From NCBI GenBank assembly GCA_963691655.1, contig OY829329.1:56123408-56187407 (forward strand): a DNA stretch of 64,000 nucleotides. The letters are read 5' to 3'. Position 1 is the first letter of the stretch. Each line of letters begins with the position of its first letter. A model generated the notes under the pieces. It saw only the letters and a list, made by a program, of their open reading frames with translations, was not told where the DNA came from and ran no database searches. Of the stretch, positions 45,889 through 57,260 are shown piece after piece. The position numbers and the translations under genes were made by a program. This DNA is from Toxonevra muliebris. Its lineage: Eukaryota > Arthropoda > Insecta > Diptera > Pallopteridae.

Positions 45889-48327
45889 TAAAACTTGTGA
45901 TTAGTAGCGACTCTAGTATCAAGCCACTGTATCCAATTAAGAAATATCATTGAGTTATAGAATTTGTACTGAGCAAACGAGCAAAATTAAAAGATACTTT
46001 GAACATAATTTGAATGAAAATTTTAATTCAATTGCAAAACTTAAGTAGGCAGATTTAAAAATGATTTAAAATTTCAGAATATCTAGCAAAAAAGTAATAA
46101 ACTTTTATTTTGCACTTACCAAGACTTTTGTTTTTTTTTTCTTTTCAACTTTTATAATTGAATAATTTTTAAAGTATTTCACCTGAAAGTAAAACAAATA
46201 AATAATTTTTTCACATTAAAAAAATCCGTTGCAATTATATAACTTTATTTAATATGCATTAAGATAATTAAGTTAAAATAAAATATATGAAAAATAAATA
46301 TTGAAAATTCAACTTTAATTTACTAGTAAATCAAATATTTTTTTATTTTTATAAATCCTTTTTAGTTGAAATGCACTAAAGTTTGCTATGACATTTTAAC
46401 TAAAGAATTTAAGTAAGTGTATTTATTTAATATAAGAATTTAATAATAAATTCAAACTATCGGCAAAATATATCCAAAACTAAACTACAAAATTTAACTC
46501 GAATTTACTCTATATACGTATAAATCCCAATTTGAAATTACCCATCTCTCTCTTTCTCTATCTGAAATAAATTTATTAAAATTCAATTGGAAAGGATAAC
46601 AGCAAAGGATAATAAGTTATTTAGCTTCGAATTCGATTATTATTATGTTTATTCGTGCATGATACAGTGGAAAAAAATGTACAGTGTTTTTCTTTTTTCT
46701 ATCCATACCTGAGCCTAACCGAGATATATAGTTTGAATTATATGGTAAGCTAAAAAACAAAACAAAAAAAATAAATACAAAAATCAACACCTTCATGCCT
46801 AAAACTATGCCACAATTTGTCTGCAGCACGCATATCGCATACATTGTGAATTCTATTGGGTGTAGTAGAATTTGATTATTTAAATTTTATGCTTATTGCG
46901 TATAAATAATTTATAAGAGCATAAAATAGCAGAAAAGCGTTATGATGGCAACCCTAGCTGGAAACCAACTACCGGTCGGTAGTAATAGGTAATCCTAATC
47001 TCTAGTGATGTTGAAAGCGAAGTAAATGGAAGTGAAGGATTTGTTGGAGCATACCAATATATACATACATATGTACATAGGCTTATGTATGCATATGTAT
47101 GTGTATGTATATGTATGTATATATGAGTATTCACATATCATCGAGTTTGTATGTATGGGTATGTGTTAATGTTAACCTTTATAAATATTTCATTTTGCTA
47201 CCAAAATGCTATGAATTCACACTTATATTTACGCTTCCACAATCAAAATGAATAGAGAAATGGTTTTAAATAGAAATTGGTATTTAAGTTTACTCTGGCA
47301 TTTAATGCTTTATTTAACATTTTATAAAATTTATTAATTTGTTTTTTTTACAACAAGAATTTTGGAATTAAAATATTTCTCTTTAAAATTCAAAAAATGT
47401 ACTTTAAAATTTAATAACTTCATTTTGAAATTTAAAACTTTCACTTTGAAATTAAAAATGTTCACTTTAAAAATACAAAATTTTTTTTTTGTAAAATCCT
47501 AAATCCATTTGAGTAATTACTAAAGTCTAATATAGTAACTAGGTTTGTATTTGGTTTTCTTTTTTTAGCATTACTATTTGAAATCCAAGCATTTTATGAA
47601 AGCATGCTTGTGAGTGAGGTTATGTACATTTATCACTCAAATGTCATTTGCAAATCCATCACACATCAACCTCATCACATTGTATCCTTACGTCAGTCGG
47701 GGCAGCATCAGTTATGCAAAGAAATTATACACACATTCACACTATGCCCACATACTTATTTCTGACATTTAAAGCGTTCATTGTTAAATCTTTTCAAACA
47801 TTAAATGTGACAACAATACCAAACAAAAAACGATAAATGTATGAAAATGGTATCAATCAAATTGTAAATCCTCCTCATTCAAATAGATTTTATGTATATG
47901 TGATCCTAAAGGTATGAATTTCAGCATCTATTCATTGCAGTGTGACGTTAATTGCCTACACATAGATTAGTTGAAATATATGTGCATATGTACATATGTA
48001 GAATGTATACAGGGTGGTAAATTGCATAAACGGAAAACTAGTAAAAGAGATGAGGAGAAAAGTATATAAGAGGAGGTAGACTATTTTGGGTTTCAAATAA
48101 TAAAAAGATAATTTAAAAAGAAGATCGAATTTTATGTCATTCTTATCTATTATGACTCAACACACCAATACACAACACACACTTTCAGCAAGATTTGTGT
48201 TATCAATATTTAGTTAGGACTTTAATTAGATTTGGGGGTTAATAAAGACAATGAGTAGGAGCATACATATATCTGACTAGACACGAATAGTAAGAACATT
48301 CTACTGACTGGAGCCGATGAGTGGGAA
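45889..48327. other. AT-rich non-coding DNA
   Basis: ATGTATGTATATGTATG microsatellite near 47090-47125 and many poly(T) runs. No gene was recognised. Confidence 0.6.
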
Positions 48328-48379
48328 TACCACATTTATCAAAAAGTTCCCGGAATTTATTCAGAAAATTAAAAATACA

Positions 48380-49400
48380 AGTTTATTCATCTAAATCTAT
48401 ATTGTCCTCTTCAAAGTAATCCCCATCGACTGCAACACACTTATGCCAGCGCTTGATCCAATCCTCGAAACATTTTTTATATTCGGTTTTCGGTATGTCC
48501 ATCAGTGCTTCCTGCGATTTTTCCATTACTTCCTCTCGGCTGCTGAAACGCGTTCCCCGTAATGGTTTTTTAACTCGCGACGGTGTGTTATCATGTTGCA
48601 AAATCCACTAGTTTTCTGTCCACAATTCTGGTCTCTTTCGGCGAATCGCTTCACGCAAACGCCTCATAACGCCCAAATAATACTCTTTTTTTGCTGTCTG
48701 GCCTTCTGGCAAAAATTCATGATGCTCTACACCGTTGTAATCCATGGAAACTGTGAGCATTGCCTTCTTTTTTGACTGAAAACGGCGTGGTGAACGCCAT
48801 TCACTTGCCTGATGTCTGGATTGCGTGTCGTACTCATAAACCCACGTCTCGTCTCCAATAATGATCTTTTTGATGAATATGGGATCGGATTCAGCCTCAC
48901 AAATCATGTCTGTTGTGACGTCAACACGGTCTCTTTTTTGCAAGAAATTTAGGTCTTTAATGTGGGGTCGGATTCAGCCTCGCAAATGATGTCTGTTGTG
49001 ACGTCAACACGGTCTCTTTTTTGCAAGAAATTTAGGTCTTGAATGTGGGGTCGGATTCAGCCTCGCAAATCATGTCTGTTGTGACGTCAACACGGTCTCT
49101 TTTTTGCAAGAAATTTAGGTCTTTTTTTGGCACCAACTTTGCTGCTGCACGATGGAAACCCAAATCATTAACCAAAATGTCTTGGACGGATCCATAGGCT
49201 ATGTTCAAGTCTTCCGCTATCTCTCTGATGGTTAATTTGCGGCTATTGACCAAAATTTCCTTTACTTTATCAACGTTTTCGTCGGTTTTCGATGTCGGTG
49301 GTCTGTCACTGCGTTCATCATCTTCGATTGACTCACGGCCAGTTTTGAACTGCTCGTAAACGACTGGTAAACGACCGTTTTTTTAGAGAATCGTTGCGAA
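48380..49400 (-). pseudogene. mariner transposase DD34D, triplicated and deleted
   Basis: Minus-strand order: SGRESIEDDERS-like N-terminus, SRKLTIREIAEDLNIAYGSV, DLGFHRAAAKLVPKK, then the segment DLNFLQKRDRVDV...ESDPTF encoded three times, then IIIGDETWVYEYD (first Asp) and the KRPELWTEN region. A TAG replaces the Ser codon before WILQHDN (second Asp). After TPS an internal deletion jumps to RVKKPLRGTRFSSREEVMEK, removing the third Asp. The C-terminus (EYKKCFEDWIKRWHKCVAVD and DNIDLDE) is better kept than in copy 1. Copy 2 therefore cannot be active. Confidence 0.85.
48885..49128 (-). repeat. 83-bp tandem triplication inside the transposase
   Basis: TCGGATTCAGCCTC begins at 48885, 48968 and 49051, an exact 83-base spacing. 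Each copy continues with GTCTGTTGTGACGTCAACAC and TTGCAAGAAATTTAGGTCT. 83 is not a multiple of 3, so the two extra copies shift the reading frame. Confidence 0.95.
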
Positions 49401-49599
49401 GCACTTTTCAAAAACACACACAGAGATAGATGTACTCTTGGCTACGTAACTTTTGCATATGTCAAGCTATGACGCTAAGAAGGGATATCAACAACAGATG
49501 TACCAACTTAACAAAAAAAAAACAGAACTCAAATCGGAACGATGGGTGCGCCAGACGGTGGTTATTCCGGGAATTTTTTGATCAAGATGGTATACTTGT

Positions 49600-50410
49600 A
49601 GTTTGATAACTTCTTATATTGACTTCCTGGTACTCAAATAATAATTGATAATGCTGCGCTAAAATCTTATTAAAATTGATTAAAATAGCTTTAAATTGTT
49701 CAAAAACTAGACGATGCCTTAAACTTTTAAGGCAATTTAAAAGTTTAGTTAAAATCAAACTGATCTTAGAATTGTTTAAAATTACTTTATATTGATCAAA
49801 CTAGAAATGAAATTGTTTGAAGTTTATCATCTGAACTGATTTTGCCACATTTTGATCACACTGGACTTTGGATTGATTTAAGTTTATTAATATTGATTAA
49901 ACATGATATTGAATTGGTTCAAATTGCTTTACATTCATAAAAATTAATTAAGAATTGATTAGATTGGTTAATATTGATCAAACCGGGCTTGATGGAATAA
50001 ACAAAATTTTTTTTTAGTCTGATCAAACAGAACTTGAAATTGGTTTAAATTAGCTGAAATCACTTTTATTGATCAAACTAGTCTAGATTTGATTTACATT
50101 GCTTAAAAATATAAAAGTTTAAAACTGCTTCGAATTGAACAATCTGGATTAAAAATTTACTTAAATTGTTTGAAATAATTAGCATTTAATTGAACGTGAT
50201 TTCAAATTGGTTTGAATTATTTGAAATTCCTTTAAAATTTATCAAATTGGTCTTGAAATCAGATTTGAAATTAATCAATATGGGCTTAGAACTAAATAAG
50301 TTACTGTAATATTGATCAAATTAGTCATAAAATTTATGTGAATAGGCTATAGTTACTTTATATTGCTCAAACTAAACTTGAAATTGCTTTAAATTGGTGA
50401 ATGAACCAAA
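49600..50410 (+). repeat. degenerate minisatellite, TTGATCAAACTG-type
   Basis: Words TTGATCAAACT, GGACTTGAAATTG, GATTTAAATTG and TTAATATTGATCAAA recur roughly every 40 bases. It begins right after the mariner end. Confidence 0.6.
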
Positions 50411-51744
50411 ATTTATTATCTACATTTCATCTTATTTCCTTATCACCTAACTTCATATCAAATCAGAAAATTCTTACTAAAGTCTTACAAAAGCTTTGAG
50501 AGTAGCATAAAAATAGCACTCAAAAATAGAGCGCAAGTTTTTGCTAGCATATGCATAGCAATTACAAAAAGAATAGTCCCTAAAAGTATTCTTCACATTA
50601 GCTTACACACATCAAAATGTATGAAATTGCCATTAAGGTTTTCAGTATCCAATGTTGGCACATAAAATCATACAGACACACACTTTACACCTTTCTTTTT
50701 TCGAATTAAGTATGTACCTATTTGTTAAAAGCGCAGCTTTAATCTATTTGTCTCTACTATGTGCATACATGCATTTTCCATAGCATACCAGCAGGCGCAT
50801 AGAAAGAAACATGAAAACATATATGTATGTGCTGCACTGCACCCTAGCACACAAACAATAAAAATGATAAAAAAGTATGTATAAAATTGTAATTTAAATA
50901 TTTGGCTTGAATCCAAGCAATATTTACTTTTTTCCCCCATCGCTCGACAATTTCGATTGCGAGTTTGTGCGAACACGAACGGAATTGCCTATGTTGCCAA
51001 ATGCAGCCAGTGCTTGTCTGCCTGCAACAAACATTGGCATCATCAGATTGGAACAGAACAAGAATGCATTTTGTTGCTCCAATTTTTTTTATTATTCTTT
51101 TTTTATTTCAAGCGAAAATGATACGTTACCATATGGCTGCAATATTGTTGTTTTGTTATTGCAAAGCTTTGTTAGCGGCTTCGCAGATCGCAATAAAGTA
51201 TTCAAAAAGAATTCTATGTCAGATGAAGCTATTACTCTGCTCCTGCTATTACTGCTACATTGTGCAAGATTTCATCCTTTTGAATATTTTATCTGTGAAT
51301 ATCGTGTTTCATCGCTTGAACATGAAAGTTAAATGCTGCTGTGGAGCAATACAATTATATTTCGTTTCTTCTTCATCATGGAAAATTTATACATTTTCTT
51401 TGATTGCTTTCGCTTACTCAAATATAACTCCAATTTATTAAATTTCAATGGCAAGCAGTGATTTTTGGATATAATGCATAAACTTTTTATTTTTTTTACG
51501 ATTTTGTTTTTTTGGCTGATAAATTAGGCGATCTGTGCATAGATTTATATGGAAAGGTGCATTCTGGGTCTAATAATGCCACTTATCACGACCAATGGGT
51601 TGTTTTATTTTAATAGTAGTGTAAAGGGAAATAAGTTTCCGAAAAAAGTAAAAACTTTTGCAGATTATTATACCTAAAAAGGTTCAGAAAAAATAAAGCT
51701 AAAATCGCTAAATTTTCAGTTGGAGAACTTTTAACCCCTAAGAG
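50411..51744. other. non-coding DNA with overlapping open frames, no gene supported
   Basis: Two overlapping plus-strand frames of 141 and 158 codons (50907-51332 and 50965-51441) are open, but neither has recognisable domains and both are rich in Cys, Phe and Leu from TTG/TGC-rich text. I treat them as chance. Confidence 0.5.
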
Positions 51745-51990
51745 GACAACCTAGATAGCCTAGTAGGTAGTGCATCAGACTTTCATCCGGAAGGTTCGGA
51801 TTCGATTCCCGCCTTCGTCTGGTGGTTAATTCTCATAACCTTAATAGTTATGAGTACAAGTACACATGCTGGTTGGCAATGGCAAGACCATCAATCGGCG
51901 GGAAATTGTCGGCCAAACTATGTGGTATCACAATGAGCCGTTCAGGCTTAAGTATGTCTCTCGACAGCCACTCCTATCTATCCTTACCTC
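51745..51990 (+). mobile_element. tRNA-derived SINE, old copy with internal deletion
   Basis: Head AGATAGCCTAGTAGGTAGTG with B box GGTTCGGATTCGATTCCCG, body GGTGGTTAATTCTCATAA, and 3' part TGTGGTATCACAATGAGCC and GACAGCCACTCC. It is shorter than the 313-base full copies and the tail no longer shows clean AACCT units, so it is older. Confidence 0.8.
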
Positions 51991-52009
51991 TACGAGATTA
52001 TCTTTATAT

Positions 52010-53725
52010 ACTGTATAATCGTAGAGTTTTAAGTGTATGTCATAGTGTAACTTCTGAACTACTGGACCGATTGAAGTCATATTTCCAAAATATATTTTCT
52101 TAGGGAGAAGGCTTGTTCATAGCTATTCATAATGGCTTTTAGTAAAGTGGGCGTGGCACCTCCCATACAATTGACAAAGGGGGTGTGGCACCTTCCATAT
52201 AACCTGAATTTCCATTATGAGATATCTTAAGAGGCATTTATGGTACGGTACTAAAATTTAAATTCTTTCAGTTTGTGGGATTAGTGGGTGTGGCACCATG
52301 CTTTACTTTTATTTTCTACTACTATTTCTACTACTAATTCTACTACCATTTCTACTACTATTTTCTACTACTTTTAAACTTATTTTTTTCTGCAAATTTT
52401 TTTTATTTTCTACTACTTTTTTAACCAATATTTTCTACTACTATTTTAGTACCTTTTTACCACTACATTTCTAATACATTTTTTCTTATTTTCTCTACTA
52501 CTTTCTACTATTTTTTACCACTTTTTTACAGTTTTTTCTACTACTATTTTTTACAATTATTTCTACCACTCTTTCTACTCCATTTTTACTATTTTTGTAC
52601 TACTATGTTGAACTATTTTTCTACTACTTTTTCTGCTACCTTTTTACTACTTTTTTACAATAATTTGTAATACTATTTTCTATTCTTTTTCCTACTATCT
52701 TTTTTACTACTATTTCTAATACTATTTTCTTCTACTATTTTGCTGCTATTTTCTACTAGTTTTTCCATTCTTTTTTTCTACTATTATTTTTACTAATTTA
52801 TAAAATATCTTTAGACCCTGCCTAGCTATTTTAAAATCAGATAGGTGGCGCTGTAACAAATTCTATATTTGTAATAAATATGAAATTAGTTAAAATTTTT
52901 AAATAATTTCTAGAATGGTCTTTGATATTGTTACTGAATTGTCCTGAAATATTGTTTCTATAATTCAACTGAACCATAATAAAATTAATCCTAATATTTT
53001 TTTGGGTATATCTCAAGAATCATTTATAGCACAGTACAGAAATTTGCTACAAGGACGTGAATTAATAATGCCATGCTATAACAAAAATATGGATGGGTTG
53101 ACAAAGGGGTGTGACACCTTCCATATACCCTGAATTTTCATTACGGGATATCTTAGTATTATTTGCCAATACCTGATTTAAAAAATTCTCTCAGTTTGTT
53201 GCATTAGTGGGTGTTGCTATTCCCTATTCTATTTTCTACTACTATTTTAATTTATTTTTTCCAACATTTTCTTCTTATATTCGACTCCTTTTTTACTACT
53301 TTATCTACTTTTTTACCACTTGTTTACTACATTTTTCTACAATTTATTGTTATTTTCTACTACTTTTTCACTGTTTTTTCTACTACTATTTTTTATTATT
53401 ATTATTTTTTACTATTATTTCTACTAATTTATGAAATATCTCAAGAACCTGCCTAGCTATGTCAAAATCCGATTGGTGGCACTGTAATAGATTCGATTTT
53501 TATAATAAATAGCAAATGGGTCTATATTTTTCTTCTGCAAATTAAATAGTAAATTTTGATGCCTCATTTTTAAATCCAGAATTTTCACCAAATTAAGCTT
53601 GAATTGTCATTACTAATGTTCAATTTTAAACACCAAGAAACTTAACTTCATTCTTCTTCATTGAGGCTTCAATTTTCCCGCTTCTTGGTAGAAAGGGCAG
53701 AACAACGTCTGCCGGGTCAGCTAGT
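52010..53725 (+). mobile_element. possible Helentron-like element with (CTACTATTTT)n blocks
   Basis: The right end GTCTGCCGGGTCAGCTAGT resembles the CTAGT-type 3' ends I associate with insect Helitron/Helentron elements. Internally, two segments share GGGATATCTTA-type text, TTAGTGGGTGTTGC or GTGGGTGTGGCACC, and CCTGCCTAGCTAT followed by GGTGGC.CTGTAA. They flank two TTTTCTACTACTATTTT low-complexity blocks (52310-52800 and 53225-53430). No Rep/helicase sequence is present. The family call is tentative. Confidence 0.35.
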
Positions 53726-54696
53726 AAATATCTAAAGAAATAAAGTACTATAACTTTTAACTTGTTTTATAATTTTCTTAATTGCCATCAAATGCCATTA
53801 AAATTTAAATGAACATCTAAATTTTTCCTTATAACCAAATTTCTTTTAAAATTAGAAATAAAAGCAAAAAAAAAAGAAATTGCTTAACCGAACTAGCCAA
53901 CAACAAAAAAAGTCTGTGAAAATCATAGAAAACGGAAATAAACTGAATAACAAAAATGTGGTGAACGGAAATAGTTGAGGAAATGAAGTAAAATTTCAAA
54001 TATACTAACATGAGAGTTGCAAAGATGAATGTGTTTTGTTTTCGTTTTGTAATGAAATATGAAAAAGGATTATGAAGAGATATTAAATTAGAGTAAACAA
54101 AGTACAGAATCATAAAATGTAATGAGAAGGCTGAAGATGTCTATTAGGGTTACCTGAACAATAAACTTAATCCCGATTCACGGAACTGAAAACTGTGTTA
54201 TGAAACTAGTGCCAAAAACATCTGAAATACGAATAGAGTAAAAATAGAAAATGTACAATTTTTTATAACCAACCATCGATTCTCATTAGAATATAAGAAA
54301 GACCTTCAATTTTCCGTAAAAAAAATATTTTCACGTGAGATCAGTTGACCAGGGCAACTTTTTTTAAAAAATCATCCATTTATTATTGCGGAAATCAATC
54401 TTCAACCAATACATTTATTAGTGTAACTACAATTTTATTCCAGAAGATCCAGAAGTACTACACTATCAAATTATATATCAAAAAGCTTGACGAGTAGGTT
54501 AGCCAAAAATTATCAGATTTAAGATCGGTTTAGCCAATTCCAAAATACTAGCGTCGGAAGTTCATTGAACAAAGCATTGCATTCATCGTTGTAAAAATCA
54601 TTGCTTAAGCGGGAGTAAATAACAAATGAGAGATAGAGAGAGAAGACATGAGATAGGGCATTTCTCAGAATTATCTAACAAATTGTCTGCATACAC
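53726..54696. other. AT-rich non-coding DNA
   Basis: No gene or element end was recognised. Confidence 0.6.
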
Positions 54697-55019
54697 CAGC
54701 GATGCCCACTGAGGGGAATTCCCCGATTTGCCGGGAATTTTACTTGGTGCGGGGAATCGGGGAATGAGCTGTTTTTTGCGGGGAATTTGAAGTCGTTCAG
54801 CTTTTAGTAATTAAAATCTGTAGAATATTTTTTGTCAAATTTTATGGAATGTAAAATGTATGAAATATTTCATATTTTGGGTCTTAAAATCTTCATCTTT
54901 TCTTAAGCCGGCCCTGCTTTGGTTTGGAGAAATCAATTTTTAAAAAAGTGTGCTATTTGAAAGTATTTTATTTCGAAAGTATTTTGTAAAAATTTCAGAG
55001 AACGCAGAGTGCTTTAGTA
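54697..55019 (-). mobile_element. hAT-like element, copy C (one end only)
   Basis: Starts CAGCGATGCCCACTGAGGGG and matches the first 320 bases of copy B at 26821 (GGGGAATCGGGGAATGAGC, TTTGGTTTGGAGAAATC). It breaks off at about 55019, where a mariner-like end word follows. Confidence 0.75.
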
Positions 55020-55045
55020 GAACTTTTTGATCAAGGGTAAATACT
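55018..55045. mobile_element. solo mariner end (tentative)
   Basis: TAGAACTTTTTGATCAAGGG resembles the CGGGAACTTTTTGATCAAGG end of the 4392 family. No second end or transposase is nearby, so it may be a scrap that replaced the rest of copy C. Confidence 0.35.
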
Positions 55046-56571
55046 ACCACTATTATGTTATGGCACAACAATAGCTGATGGAGAATCTAGACTGAGATTT
55101 TTGCAATTATTTTATAAATACTACATACAAATTTTCCATTTAATCTCAATCCAGTTGCCAGTTCTTTCAAATTCTTCTTGCAGACACAGACACTACACTT
55201 TATAAAAAAAAAAAGTGAACACTTTATACACGGTTCACTGACGATGTATATAATTTTCTCGGCACAAATAAATCTCAGTTTAATTCTTAGTTCAAAAGAG
55301 GGTAAAGAAAAATTAACCCAAAACAGCTTAATTTAAAATGTAGCAAATTTTCACAATTGAATAAAGTTTGCGGAAAGTGTTAAACAATATTAGATTGGAA
55401 AAATCTCTGTCCAGGACTCTTGTGAGTTTTAGGGTTAAGTATCATCACAAATGAAAGCGTTGAAGCGTTAAGCGAGAACATTAGGAAAAATTCTCAAAGC
55501 ATAATTGATAAATTGAGAGAGTAAAAGCAGCAGTAGGCAGCATTAGAAAAGTTAAACAGAATTTATTCTGAATAGGGTATAATAAACAGTAGCACAGGGA
55601 AAGTTTAAAAAGTTGTTGCCTAATTTGAGGCGTTTAAGCATAAAGTAAATTTCCTCATTATTTTAGTATTTAGTATATTTAGTATGAAAAAAGTACTGCG
55701 AAAAATGTTAAAGGAATATTTTATAAAAGGACTTTATGCTTTTGGATCTTTGAAATAAAAAAGCAAAATAATTTTTTATTTATGTACTTACAAAAATTTT
55801 GCGCACATAGAAAAATTAAAAAATACATTCAGAAAATCGCTCTCATATATACATATAAATTAACCTTTCTACTTCCCTTTGTAACCCTTTTTTTCTTCTG
55901 CAGTTTTTTTTTTTTGCTTATCAAATTATCTACATGCAATTCAAATATACTCTTTTAGCTTATTTGTCATTCACACCAAGTCGTAAATGTGTTAACGTAA
56001 TGAATTTATGCGTCTGCTTCTACTTCTGCTATACCCGATAGGCAGCCAGCCAGGCAGGCAGGCAATCATGAAAGTGTCAATTGAAGGATTTCAAAGGATT
56101 TACACATATTACATGTGTGTCATCAGTGTATGTTTGTATATAGGTACCCACTTATGCTTTACCATTGATAGGCTCAATATTCACAAGCCATAGAATTTTA
56201 TGTAGCTTACTAAGAAATTGCTTCATTTGCTCGCATTTGCTGTGCATTGAAAATACTGATTTTCAAATAGGAAAAGCTATCAGCAGGAAATTCGTAATGG
56301 TTCTACTATGTATGTATATGAACAATTGCCTACTTAGGTTTGTAGTAGAAAAAATGTCTGTATGAATTTGGTATATATTTTCTAGAAATTGCAGGCATTA
56401 AATGATGTACTGAAATGTTATTACTTTTTAAAATTTTAAACTTAAAGATGTACAAAAATTATGTGTTCAATAGAGGAAGAATCAGGAAAGGGAATGAAAT
56501 AAAAATAACCAATTGTTTCAGAAGGAACATTATAGTTGGAGTAAAAAAAATACATAGTTCTTTGTTTTCTT
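55046..56571. other. AT-rich non-coding DNA
   Basis: No gene or element was recognised. Confidence 0.55.
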
Positions 56572-56748
56572 GCTTTAGGCGGACTTTACATCGGCTACCT
56601 GTCACAAAACTCCGCAAACAAAAACAAATTTTATACTCCAGAGCAACTCGGGGTCTCGGCAATAAATATTTCAACCATCGCTATATATCAGCTTGACTGT
56701 CCCCGACTCTCAACCCTATGGACTCTACCAATGCCCATTTCATAGGCC
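56572..56748 (+). other. exon-like open stretch, doubtful
   Basis: After TTTGTTTTCTTGCTTTAG a phase-1 frame reads GLYIGYLSQNSANKNKFYTP, EQLGVSAINISTIAIYQ and LDCPRLSTLWTLPMPIS before TAG. The stretch is richer in GC than its flanks. A second frame through the same bases is also open. No known domain and no partner exon were found. Confidence 0.2.
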
Positions 56749-56795
56749 TCGACTGAATAGAACAGATTTGCGAAAACAAAAACGTATAAAGTAAA

Positions 56796-57107
56796 GGTTA
56801 GGTTAGGTTGGAGTGGCTGTCGAGAGGCACACTTAGGCCTGAACGGCCCATTGTGATACCACATGGTTGGACCTACAGTTTAACGCCGATTCCGAATGAC
56901 GGTGTGGCAATCTTTTATCCGCTTGGTGGTTTTGCCATTACCAACCAAGGTGTGTACTTGTAAACTATCTTATAATTCTCATACACTTCATATTGATAGT
57001 GAATATAAGAAAGTAATAAAAATTAACCACCCGACGAAGACGGGAATCGAACCCGAACCTCCCAGATGAAAGTCTAGTGCACTATCCACTAGGCTATCGA
57101 GGTCGTC
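56796..57107 (-). mobile_element. tRNA-derived SINE, full length
   Basis: 312 bases with tail GGTTAGGTTAGG at 56796 and tRNA-like head ending at 57107 (GGCTATCGAGGTCGTC on the plus strand). It is very close to the copy at 28766-29078. A clean target duplication was not found. Confidence 0.85.
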
Positions 57108-57185
57108 CTTTCACGTGCTAAAAGCTGCTTCTTTTTCATCCTGTTAAGAGTGGAATGCGGTTGTAACTGTTTCAAATTGTTTAGC

Positions 57186-57260
57186 TCTAGAATCCAGGAA
57201 TCGAACCTGGGACCCCAGAATCAAGAGTCTAGCACGCTGCCACTAGAGCACCGAGGCGAC
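57186..57260 (-). mobile_element. second tRNA-like SINE head
   Basis: On the minus strand: CTCGGTGCTCTAGTGGCAGC (A-box region), CTAGACTCTTGATTCTGGGG and B box GGTTCGATTCCTGG. The arrangement parallels the first SINE head, but the sequence differs. The ends cannot form an acceptor stem, so it is not a functional tRNA. The body downstream may run up to the SINE at 57107. Confidence 0.6.

Larger units (their letters stand above)
48328..49592 (-). mobile_element. mariner element (copy 2), TA-flanked
   Basis: The same family as 4392-6018, in the opposite orientation. Termini TACCACATTTATCAAAAAGT and, from the far end, TACCATCTTGATCAAAAAAT, both followed by TCCCGGAAT. The length is close to full despite a deletion, because an internal 83-base unit is triplicated. 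Confidence 0.85.

Noticed and set aside
50907..51441. Two overlapping open frames as a dual-coding gene
   Set aside because: Neither has a recognisable motif or start context, and composition follows the TTG/TGC-rich DNA. Overlap alone is weak evidence.
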